DNA of 8,830 nucleotides, taken from positions 1 through 8,830 of the forward strand of contig CASFXO010000381.1 in NCBI GenBank assembly GCA_949298665.1, written 5' to 3'. The DNA is from an uncultured Lentisphaeria bacterium. Lineage in GTDB: Bacteria; Verrucomicrobiota; Lentisphaeria; Victivallales; Victivallaceae. The position numbers were made by a program, and so were the translations under genes. Positions within the stretch are counted from its first letter, which is position 1. Each line of letters opens with the position of its first letter. This document shows positions 1 to 6,505 of the stretch, piece after piece. A model generated the notes under the pieces. That model made no database searches, was not told the DNA's origin, and saw only the letters and a list, made by a program, of their open reading frames with translations.

Positions 1-2471
1 ATCTTCTGAATCATCGGCGAGAACTTGACGATCACCGGCGTAAACACGATCGCCACCATGCTCATCAACTTGATCAGAATGTTCAGCGACGGCCCGGAGG
101 TATCCTTGCAGGGGTCGCCGACCGTGTCGCCGATCACCGCCGCGGCGTGAACCGGGTTCTTGCTGCCGTCCGGCAGCCGCTTGCCGCCATGGGCGCCTTT
201 TTCGATGTATTTCTTGGCATTGTCCCAGGCGCCGCCGGCGTTGTTCAGCATGGTGGCCAGCAGGAAGCTGCACACCAGACCGCCGGCCAGAATGCCGACC
301 ACCCCGGGCACCCCGAGAATCAGACCGGTCACCACCGGCACGATGATCGCCATCACCGAAGGCATCAGCATTTCACGCTGGGCACCGGCGGTGGAAATGG
401 CCACGCAACGGGCGTAATCCGGCTTTTCGGTACCGTCCATGATGCCGGGCTTTTCCTTGAACTGACGGCGGACTTCCTCCACCATCGAACCGGCGGCGCG
501 GCCCACGGCCTTCATCGTCATCGCGCAAAAGACGAACGCCATCATCCCGCCCAGGAACAGACCGCTGAGCAACAGCGGATTCATCAGGTGCAGCTGGTAC
601 TGGCTCACCAGCCGTTCAATCGCGGACGGGGCAACCGCATTGGAAGTGACGACTTCCGTCGTTTCCGTAACCGTCTGAGCCGCCACGTCGATGGTTTTCT
701 GCACCGTGGCGACGGAAACCGCCGCGACCTGATCGACACCGTCGGCGATCTTTTCCGCGATGCCGAGTTTTTCGCCCCAGATCCGGGCTTCTTCAAGGAA
801 CGCGGCCAACAGCGCCATTGCCGTCAGCGCCGCGGAACCGATCGCAAAGCCCTTTCCGGTAGCAGCCGTCGTATTACCGAGCGAATCAAGCGCATCGGTA
901 CGCTGCCGGACTTCCGGCGGCAGACCGGACATTTCGGCGTTGCCGCCGGCATTGTCGGCGATCGGACCATAAGCATCGGTCGCCAGCGTGATCCCCAGCG
1001 TCGAGAGCATCCCCACCGCCGCGAAACCGACGCCGTAGAGCCCCATCGAGAAGTTCGAAAACCCGCCCGCCAGACCGAACGAGAAGAGAATGCCGAGCAC
1101 GATCGTCACCACCGGAATCCCGGCGGAATACATCCCGGTCGCCAGACCGTCGATGATCGTGGTCGCCGGTCCCATCTTCGCCTGGTCCGCGATGCCCCGC
1201 GTCGGAGCATATTCGTCGGAGGTATAATATTCCGTACCCTGGCCGATGATCACACCCGCCAGCAGACCGGCGATGATCGATCCGAACACCCCCCAGGAGA
1301 TGAAGTCCAGCCAGACCAGGAACACCACCGCCACCAGAATCAGAATCGAGCTGCCGAGCGTCCCGGTCAGCAGACTGCGCAGCAACTGCTTCTGGCTCGC
1401 GCCTTCCCGGCACTTGACCATGTTCATCCCGATGATCGAAAGCACCGTACCGAACCCGGCCACGATCATCGGCGCCAGCACCATCCGGAGCGGATCGACC
1501 GTCCCGGGCGCGGCTTCCGCGGCCACCGCGGCGCCGAGCGAAGCCGTGGCCAGAATCGAACCGCAATAGGATTCGTAGAGGTCCGCTCCCATGCCGGCCA
1601 CGTCGCCGACGTTGTCCCCGACGTTGTCCGCGATGGTGGCGGGGTTGCGCGGGTCGTCTTCCGGAATCCCGGCTTCCACCTTGCCCACGAGGTCGGCGCC
1701 GACGTCGGCGGCCTTGGTGTAGATCCCCCCGCCGACACGGGCGAAGAGCGCCTGCGTGGACGCCCCCATGCCGAAGGTGATCATCGTCGTGGTAATGTGC
1801 GTATATTTGGCCACTTCCGTGCAGTTCGGCTCAATCACGGTCATACCCAGGAACTTGAGGCCTTCGGCCATGTGTTCCGGCGTATAGACCAGCTGGTCCA
1901 GAATCCAGTACCAGATACAGATGTCCAGCAACCCGAGACCGACCACGACCAGCCCCATGACCGCGCCGGAACGGAACGCGACCTGCAGTCCGCGGTTCAG
2001 CCCTTCGCTGGCGGCCTGAGCAGTGCGGCTGGAAGCCGCCGTCGCGGTGCGCATCCCGATGTAACCGCAGAGTCCGGAGAAGAACCCGCCGGTCAGAAAC
2101 GCCACCGGCACGAAGGGATTCTGAATTCCCAGAAACGCCAGTACCGCGAAAATCACGAACAGAACCACAAACACAATCGACACGATCTTGTACTGCCGGA
2201 ACAAATACGCCATCGCCCCCTCGCGGACATAACCCGCGATTTGCCGCATGGTTTCATTGCCCTGGTCCGCCTTCATCATCATCTGATAGAATTTGGCGGC
2301 CATCAGGAGCGCCAGAATGGAGGCGAACGGCGCCGCCCACCAGAGGGCGGGCAGACCCAGAATCGTTTCTCCGACTTCTTGTGCGGGGACGACGGCCCCC
2401 GCAGCCTCTTCCGCCGCGGCGCTCAGCACGCCGAGCACGGACAGGCAGACGAGCGTGAAAGCTCTTTTCAT
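1..2471 (-). CDS. hppA: K+-dependent, probably Na+,H+-translocating membrane pyrophosphatase (3' end beyond window)
   Basis: This integral membrane enzyme hydrolyses pyrophosphate and pumps Na+ and/or H+ out of the cytoplasm. I translated it from an ATG at 2471; 823 codons are open to the window edge, so only the last few residues are missing. The catalytic stretch includes DVGADLVGKVE at 256-266, EDDPRNPATIADNVGDNVGD at 271-290, GNTTAATGKG at 532-541, and near the C-terminus NAGGAWDNAKK and GDTVGDPCKDTSGP. Ala536 and Gly539 match the K+-dependent type; K+-independent enzymes have Lys at the Ala position. Glu300 in LYESY matches the gate glutamate position of Na+-pumping members. Thr127, Phe131 and Asp183 fit the residues I recall as marking dual Na+,H+ pumps. 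The N-terminus begins with a hydrophobic signal-like segment (about 5-20, ending AAAEE). About 70 residues (560-628) separate two membrane helices, longer than I recall in relatives. It is divergent from lysS. Ion specificity is inferred, not shown. Confidence 0.96.
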   Translation of the reverse strand, partial: MKRAFTLVCLSVLGVLSAAAEEAAGAVVPAQEVGETILGLPALWWAAPFASILALLMAAKFYQMMMKADQGNETMRQIAGYVREGAMAYLFRQYKIVSIVFVVLFVIFAVLAFLGIQNPFVPVAFLTGGFFSGLCGYIGMRTATAASSRTAQAASEGLNRGLQVAFRSGAVMGLVVVGLGLLDICIWYWILDQLVYTPEHMAEGLKFLGMTVIEPNCTEVAKYTHITTTMITFGMGASTQALFARVGGGIYTKAADVGADLVGKVEAGIPEDDPRNPATIADNVGDNVGDVAGMGADLYESYCGSILATASLGAAVAAEAAPGTVDPLRMVLAPMIVAGFGTVLSIIGMNMVKCREGASQKQLLRSLLTGTLGSSILILVAVVFLVWLDFISWGVFGSIIAGLLAGVIIGQGTEYYTSDEYAPTRGIADQAKMGPATTIIDGLATGMYSAGIPVVTIVLGILFSFGLAGGFSNFSMGLYGVGFAAVGMLSTLGITLATDAYGPIADNAGGNAEMSGLPPEVRQRTDALDSLGNTTAATGKGFAIGSAALTAMALLAAFLEEARIWGEKLGIAEKIADGVDQVAAVSVATVQKTIDVAAQTVTETTEVVTSNAVAPSAIERLVSQYQLHLMNPLLLSGLFLGGMMAFVFCAMTMKAVGRAAGSMVEEVRRQFKEKPGIMDGTEKPDYARCVAISTAGAQREMLMPSVMAIIVPVVTGLILGVPGVVGILAGGLVCSFLLATMLNNAGGAWDNAKKYIEKGAHGGKRLPDGSKNPVHAAAVIGDTVGDPCKDTSGPSLNILIKLMSMVAIVFTPVIVKFSPMIQK

Positions 2472-2520
2472 GGTCCTGTTATCCTTTTTTTTGATGGTTG
2501 AAAAACTTTTTACGACGTCT

Positions 2521-2560
2521 GTTTAAAAAAACATGGTCATTATAAAATAGTTTAAAAAAA
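2521..2560. repeat. 11-bp direct repeat GTTTAAAAAAA, two copies 29 bp apart
   Basis: The sequence GTTTAAAAAAA occurs at 2521-2531 and again at 2550-2560, start to start 29 bp. The copies flank the candidate hppA -10 box. They could be phased A-tracts that bend the DNA or enhance RNA polymerase binding, or paired protein sites, but simple AT-richness may also explain them. Confidence 0.6.
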
Positions 2561-2571
2561 TGCAATTGCAA
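2539..2571 (-). promoter_or_regulatory. Candidate hppA promoter
   Basis: Read on the minus strand, a perfect TATAAT lies at 2544-2539, about 70 bases before the hppA ATG. Upstream are TTGCAT (2565-2560, spacer 15) and TTGCAA (2571-2566, spacer 21), neither at the ideal 17, so the -35 is weak. A start near 2532 would give a leader of about 60 bases. An AAGGA purine run lies 9-13 bases before the ATG and could serve as ribosome binding site. The surrounding DNA is very AT-rich, so chance matches are likely. Confidence 0.35.
2561..2570. repeat. 10-bp perfect palindrome TGCAATTGCA
   Basis: TGCAATTGCA is its own reverse complement and lies directly after the second direct-repeat copy, in the middle of the divergent hppA/lysS spacer. 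It overlaps the candidate -35 boxes of both directions, a position where an operator would affect both genes. No known regulator site was recognised. Confidence 0.55.
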
Positions 2572-2593
2572 GATTTTTTTCCGGGAGTACATT
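2566..2593 (+). promoter_or_regulatory. Candidate lysS promoter
   Basis: TTGCAA at 2566-2571 and TACATT at 2588-2593 are separated by 16 bases; each hexamer matches four of six consensus positions. Transcription would start near 2600 and leave a leader of about 97 bases before the lysS ATG at 2697. An alternative is TTGAAA (2498-2503) with TTTAAA (2522-2527), spacer 18. I cannot choose between them from sequence alone. Confidence 0.25.
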
Positions 2594-2616
2594 AATAATG
2601 TTGAGAAACTCCGTTT

Positions 2617-2643
2617 CCGCGCTTGCCTTCCACGGCAGGGCGG
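2617..2643 (+). promoter_or_regulatory. Hairpin in the lysS 5' leader
   Basis: The arms CCGC-g-CTTGCC (2617-2627) and GGCAGGGCGG (2634-2643) can pair over ten positions, with one bulged G and one G-U pair, around a six-base loop TTCCAC. It sits just downstream of the candidate lysS start site and about 53 bases before the ATG. No U-run follows, so it is not a normal intrinsic terminator. It does not resemble a T-box that I can recognise. A role in mRNA stability or translation is possible. Confidence 0.4.
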
Positions 2644-2696
2644 GGCATATTGACCGGATATACCGAATCATGCAAGACCAGGGAGAAACACACATA

Positions 2697-4217
2697 ATGA
2701 ATGAAGAAAATCAGACCGTTCCCGGCGCCGACACCTCCGCCGAGGAAACCGCCCGGATCAACGACTTGTTCCGCCAGCGCAAGACCCGGGCCGAAGAACT
2801 CGCCGCCGCCGGGATCAATCCCTTCGGGGAACGCTTCGACGGTGACCACCGGATCGAGGAATACCGGACCGGATTCCGCCCCGACTGCGACACGCCCCAG
2901 CCCGCCGTCGTCGCCGGGCGATTGACCGCCATGCGGGTCATGGGCAAATCCATTTTCGCCGACCTGCGCGACAGCACCGGTCGGATTCAGCTCTTCGCCG
3001 GACGCGGGGAGCTGGGCGATGAAGCGTTCGCTGCATTCAAGAAGCTGGACATCGGCGATATCGTCGGGGTGCGCGGGGAACTTTTCGTCACCCGCATGGG
3101 CGAACTGACCGTCCGGGTGCACGAATGCACGCTGCTGTGCAAATCACTGCGGCCGCTGCCTGAAAAATTCCACGGTCTCACCGATATCGAACAGCGGTAC
3201 CGCCAGCGCTATCTCGACCTCATCACGAACGACGACAGCCGCCGCGTCTTCCGCCAGCGCATCCGGATCATCAGCGAACTGCGCAAATTCATGGAATCCC
3301 GCGGCTTCATGGAGGTCGAAACCCCGATGCTCCAGACCCTCGCCGGCGGCGCCTCGGCCAATCCCTTCAAAACCTATTACGAAGCGCTCAACGCGCCGAT
3401 GTATCTGCGCATCGCTCCGGAGCTCTTCCTCAAGCGGCTGCTGGTCGGCGGTTTCGAGCGGGTCTTCGAAATCAACCGGAACTTCCGCAACGAAGGCATC
3501 GACCGTCGGCACAGCCCGGAATTCACCATGATGGAAGTCTATCAGGCCTACGGCGACTGCGCCTCCATGATGGAGCTGATCGAAGACCTCATCACCACCA
3601 TCGCCCGGAACGTCATCGGCACATTGCAGATCGACCACGGCAACGGCAAAGTGATCAATCTTGAAAAACCCTGGCGGCGCGTCACCTACCACGACCTCGT
3701 CCGGGAAAAGGCCGGCGCGGACTGGTTCGACATCACCCCTGCGGAACGGCTTGCAAGGGCCCGCGAACTCGGGTTGGCCGTGGACGAATCCATGCCGGAT
3801 TTTGAAGTGACCAACGAAGTTTACGAAAAACTGATCGAACACACCCTGATTCAGCCGACCTTCGTCATGCGCATGCCCGCCGTCCTGCTCCCGCTGGCCC
3901 GCGGCTGCAAGGACGATCCCTCCGTGGTGGACGTCTTCGAACTCGAAATCAACGGTCAGGAAATCGCCCCCGCCTATACCGAACTCAACGACCCCATCGA
4001 GCAGCGCCGCCGCTTCATGGAACAGTTCGAACGCGAAAAACAGCCCGGCGACACCCTCGCCGACAAAGTCGATGAAGACTTCCTCGTCGCGCTGGAATAC
4101 GGCATGCCTCCCGCCGGCGGCATGGGGGTCGGCATCGACCGGCTGGTGATGCTCCTTACCGGCGCGGAATCCATCCGCGACGTCGTTCTGTTCCCGCACA
4201 TGCGTCCCCGGAAATAA
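2697..4217 (+). CDS. lysS: Lysyl-tRNA synthetase, class II
   Basis: This cytoplasmic enzyme charges tRNA-Lys with lysine, using ATP and releasing AMP and pyrophosphate. The 506-residue protein matches E. coli LysS (505) in length and layout. An N-terminal helical segment leads into the anticodon-binding OB fold (roughly residues 60-150, with VMGKSIFADLRD). The linker KFHGLTDIEQRYRQRYLDLI precedes the class II catalytic core. Motif 2 is VFEINRNFRNEG (256-267) and motif 3 is GGMGVGIDRL (about 474-483). The lysine/ATP region has TYHDLV and EIAPAYTELNDP. I chose the ATG at 2697 because AGGGAGA lies about 10 bases upstream and the protein then has normal length. The frame is open up to an ATG at 2598 (33 extra residues), with another ATG at 2670, but that added stretch is not LysRS-like and 2598 coincides with the predicted transcription start. 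The next gene begins 27 bases after the stop, suggesting an operon. Confidence 0.97.
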   Translation: MNEENQTVPGADTSAEETARINDLFRQRKTRAEELAAAGINPFGERFDGDHRIEEYRTGFRPDCDTPQPAVVAGRLTAMRVMGKSIFADLRDSTGRIQLFAGRGELGDEAFAAFKKLDIGDIVGVRGELFVTRMGELTVRVHECTLLCKSLRPLPEKFHGLTDIEQRYRQRYLDLITNDDSRRVFRQRIRIISELRKFMESRGFMEVETPMLQTLAGGASANPFKTYYEALNAPMYLRIAPELFLKRLLVGGFERVFEINRNFRNEGIDRRHSPEFTMMEVYQAYGDCASMMELIEDLITTIARNVIGTLQIDHGNGKVINLEKPWRRVTYHDLVREKAGADWFDITPAERLARARELGLAVDESMPDFEVTNEVYEKLIEHTLIQPTFVMRMPAVLLPLARGCKDDPSVVDVFELEINGQEIAPAYTELNDPIEQRRRFMEQFEREKQPGDTLADKVDEDFLVALEYGMPPAGGMGVGIDRLVMLLTGAESIRDVVLFPHMRPRK

Positions 4218-4244
4218 ACCCTGCCCACCGGCGGGACCGGCGCA

Positions 4245-6431
4245 ATGCCGCCTCCCGCCCCGGACCAGCGCATGCCTCAGGAAGACACACTGTTCACCGC
4301 GACCCTGCGGGGGGAGATCACCCGGATCATTTATGAAAACCGGGAAGGCACCTACGCCGTGCTCCGGCTGCGCGATGCGCAGAACGAGGAGAAAATCGTC
4401 GTCGGCGCACTCAACGGCCTGGAACCGGGCCAGTGCATCGAAGTGACCGGACGGTGGGAAAAGCACGCCGAATACGGCACACAGTTCCGCGCCGTCCGCT
4501 TCCGGCCGGTGCTGCCGTCCACCCACGACGGGATCATCCGTTTTCTCGGCTCCGGCGCGATCCCCGGTATCGGAGAAAAAACCGCCCGAATGATCGTCGA
4601 ATACTTCGGGGGGGAAACGCTGCAGATGCTGGAACACTACCCGAAACGCCTCTGCGAGGTTCCCGGCATCGGGCGGAAAAAGGCCGCCGCCATCATTGAA
4701 AAATGGCGGGAAAGCGCTTCCCGGCGGGATATTTTCATCTACCTGCAGGGACTGGGCATCACCCCGGGATACTGCCAGAAACTGTATAAGCGCTACGGCG
4801 ACAAAACCGCCGAGATCGTGCGCGCCAATCCTTACCGACTGGCGGAGGAAGTGGACGGCATCGGGTTCCTCAAAGCCGATGAAATCGCCGCTGAGATCGG
4901 CATCGCCCGCAACTCCCCCGAACGCCTGACCGCCGCCGCCGTTTACGAAATGAATCAGGCCATCGGCAACGGCCACGCCGGTTATCCGGAATCCGAATTC
5001 GCCCGCTGCGTCGCCGAGCTGGCCGGCCAGCCGGTGGAACTCTCGGCGGCGGGCATCGACCGGGCGGTGGCGCGCCGTATGCTGGTCCGTCAGGACGGCA
5101 TGATTTATTCGCCGCCGCTGGCCCGGGCGGAACGGGAATTGCCCGAACGCATCCGGCTGCTGGCGGAAGCCGCCGATTTCGCCGGACGCCGCTGCCGTGA
5201 CGCCGGACCGGCCCGACTGCGTCTCAATGCCGCCCAGCAGCTCGCCGTCGAACGAGTCGCTCAAAGTCCCCTCACCATCATCACCGGCGGTCCCGGCGTC
5301 GGCAAAACCACTGTCGTCGGTGAAATCGTCCGGCGCGCCCGGAAAGCCGGATTGCGGATCGCCGCCGCCGCCCCCACCGGCCGGGCGGCCAAACGCCTGG
5401 GAGAAGCCACCGGCCTGACTGCGAAAACCCTTCACCGACTGCTGGTGTTCGATCCGCAGAGCGGCCGTTTCGGTTACGACGACACCAACCCGCTCCCCTG
5501 CGACCTGCTGATCGTGGATGAGGTCTCCATGCTGGATCTGCTGCTGGCGCTGGCGCTCTTCCGGGCGGTGTCTCCGGGTACCGGCGTGGTGCTGGTGGGA
5601 GACCGCGACCAGCTGCCGTCGGTCGGTCCGGGAACGGTGCTGGCCAGCTTCATCGAATCCGGCTGGTTCCTGACCACGGAACTGACCGAAGTCTTCCGCC
5701 AGGCGCAGGGCAGCCGGATCATCCGCAACGCTCACCGGGTCAATCGCGGACTGCTTCCGGAAAAAAACGCTCCCGCAGACGGCCTTTCCGACTTTTACTG
5801 GATTGAGCAGGACGATCCCGACAAGGTGCTGGAACTGATTGTCCGGCTGGCGGCGGAGCGCATTCCCCGGCGTTTCCGGTTGAACCCGATCGACGACGTG
5901 CAGGTGCTGACGCCGATGAACCGCGGCGTCTGCGGCACGATCGCCGTCAACGCGCGGCTTCAACAGGTGCTCAACGGCGGCGACAAGCCGCAGTTCCGCT
6001 CCGGCGAACGCCTCATCCGCTCCGGCGACAAGGTCATGCAGACCTGCAACAATTATGAAAAACTGGTCTTCAACGGCGACCTCGGCCGGATCAGCCGGAT
6101 CGACGCCGCGAAGAAAACCTTTCAGATCATGTTCGACGGCAGCCGGTCGGTGGAGTACGCCTGGGACGAGGCGGAACAGATCGCCCCGGCCTACGCCATT
6201 ACCGTTCATAAATCGCAGGGCAGTGAATTTCCGGCGGTCATACTGCCGATGCTGAGCCAGCATTTCGTGATGCTGCAGCGAAATCTGCTCTACACCGCCA
6301 TGACCCGGGCCCGACGGCTGCTGGTGCTGATCGGCAGCCGACGTGCTCTGGAAATCGCGGTTCACAATACCCGGCTGGCTCCGCGTTATTCGCATTTGAC
6401 CGAACGGCTCAAAGCCGAACAACGGCGCTGA
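4245..6431 (+). CDS. recD2: RecD2-type ATP-dependent 5'-3' DNA helicase
   Basis: This is an SF1B helicase of the RecD-like family that acts without RecBC; relatives unwind DNA 5'-3' and help in repair and replication-fork maintenance. The 728 residues show the expected order. An N-terminal OB-like domain (RGEITRIIYENREGTYAVL) is followed by tandem helix-hairpin-helix motifs (IPGIGEKTA and VPGIGRKKA). The motor has Walker A GGPGVGKTT (348-356), motif Ia APTGRAAKRL, Walker B IVDEVSML (423-430), motif III GDRDQLPSVGPG (452-463), TELTEVFRQ, and the C-terminal TVHKSQGSE (653-661) with YTAMTRARR (683-691). All ATPase residues look intact. The ATG at 4245 has no clear ribosome binding site; an in-frame ATG at 4272 would remove nine proline-rich residues without touching a domain. 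It follows lysS by 27 bases, so translation may depend on upstream ribosomes. RecD of a RecBCD complex is unlikely because of the HhH region and full length. Confidence 0.94.
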   Translation: MPPPAPDQRMPQEDTLFTATLRGEITRIIYENREGTYAVLRLRDAQNEEKIVVGALNGLEPGQCIEVTGRWEKHAEYGTQFRAVRFRPVLPSTHDGIIRFLGSGAIPGIGEKTARMIVEYFGGETLQMLEHYPKRLCEVPGIGRKKAAAIIEKWRESASRRDIFIYLQGLGITPGYCQKLYKRYGDKTAEIVRANPYRLAEEVDGIGFLKADEIAAEIGIARNSPERLTAAAVYEMNQAIGNGHAGYPESEFARCVAELAGQPVELSAAGIDRAVARRMLVRQDGMIYSPPLARAERELPERIRLLAEAADFAGRRCRDAGPARLRLNAAQQLAVERVAQSPLTIITGGPGVGKTTVVGEIVRRARKAGLRIAAAAPTGRAAKRLGEATGLTAKTLHRLLVFDPQSGRFGYDDTNPLPCDLLIVDEVSMLDLLLALALFRAVSPGTGVVLVGDRDQLPSVGPGTVLASFIESGWFLTTELTEVFRQAQGSRIIRNAHRVNRGLLPEKNAPADGLSDFYWIEQDDPDKVLELIVRLAAERIPRRFRLNPIDDVQVLTPMNRGVCGTIAVNARLQQVLNGGDKPQFRSGERLIRSGDKVMQTCNNYEKLVFNGDLGRISRIDAAKKTFQIMFDGSRSVEYAWDEAEQIAPAYAITVHKSQGSEFPAVILPMLSQHFVMLQRNLLYTAMTRARRLLVLIGSRRALEIAVHNTRLAPRYSHLTERLKAEQRR

Positions 6432-6480
6432 TCCGCCCTGAACTGCAATGTCCGGGCGGAAAACGAAAACGCTTCCGGAC
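6432..6480 (+). promoter_or_regulatory. Two overlapping alternative hairpins between recD2 and the permease
   Basis: Hairpin A pairs TCCGCCC (6432-6438) with GGGCGGA (6454-6460), seven perfect pairs directly after the recD2 stop. Hairpin B pairs GTCCGGGCG (6450-6458) with CGC (6470-6472) plus CCGGAC (6475-6480), interrupted by a TT bulge. They share bases 6454-6458 and so cannot form together. No U-run follows either stem, so a canonical intrinsic terminator is not supported. They may act as an mRNA processing or stability element, or an attenuation-like switch; B ends 11 bases before the permease ribosome binding site. Confidence 0.4.
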
Positions 6481-6505
6481 GCGACAACAACAGGAGTTTG
6501 AACCG

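Noticed and set aside
147..2501. Open frame of 784 codons on the plus strand across hppA
   Set aside because: The minus strand encodes an unmistakable pyrophosphatase. The plus product is rich in His, Arg and Gly and has no recognisable fold.
2598..2696. In-frame N-terminal extension of lysS from an ATG at 2598
   Set aside because: The added residues are not LysRS-like, the candidate promoter starts transcription at about 2600, and ATG 2697 has a ribosome binding site and gives normal length.
2600..2696. T-box or lysine riboswitch upstream of lysS
   Set aside because: The leader is under 100 bases, shorter than either element, and I see no T-box core or specifier arrangement and no terminator.
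3144..6422. Open frame of 1092 codons on the minus strand opposite lysS and recD2
   Set aside because: Both plus-strand genes have complete, recognisable domains. The antisense product is a Gly/Asp/His/Gln/Phe-rich string without domains and even crosses the boundary of two genes, as expected from GC-rich codon bias.
6432..6460. Intrinsic terminator after recD2
   Set aside because: A seven-pair stem exists, but it is followed by GAAAACGAAAACG on the sense strand with no U-run.
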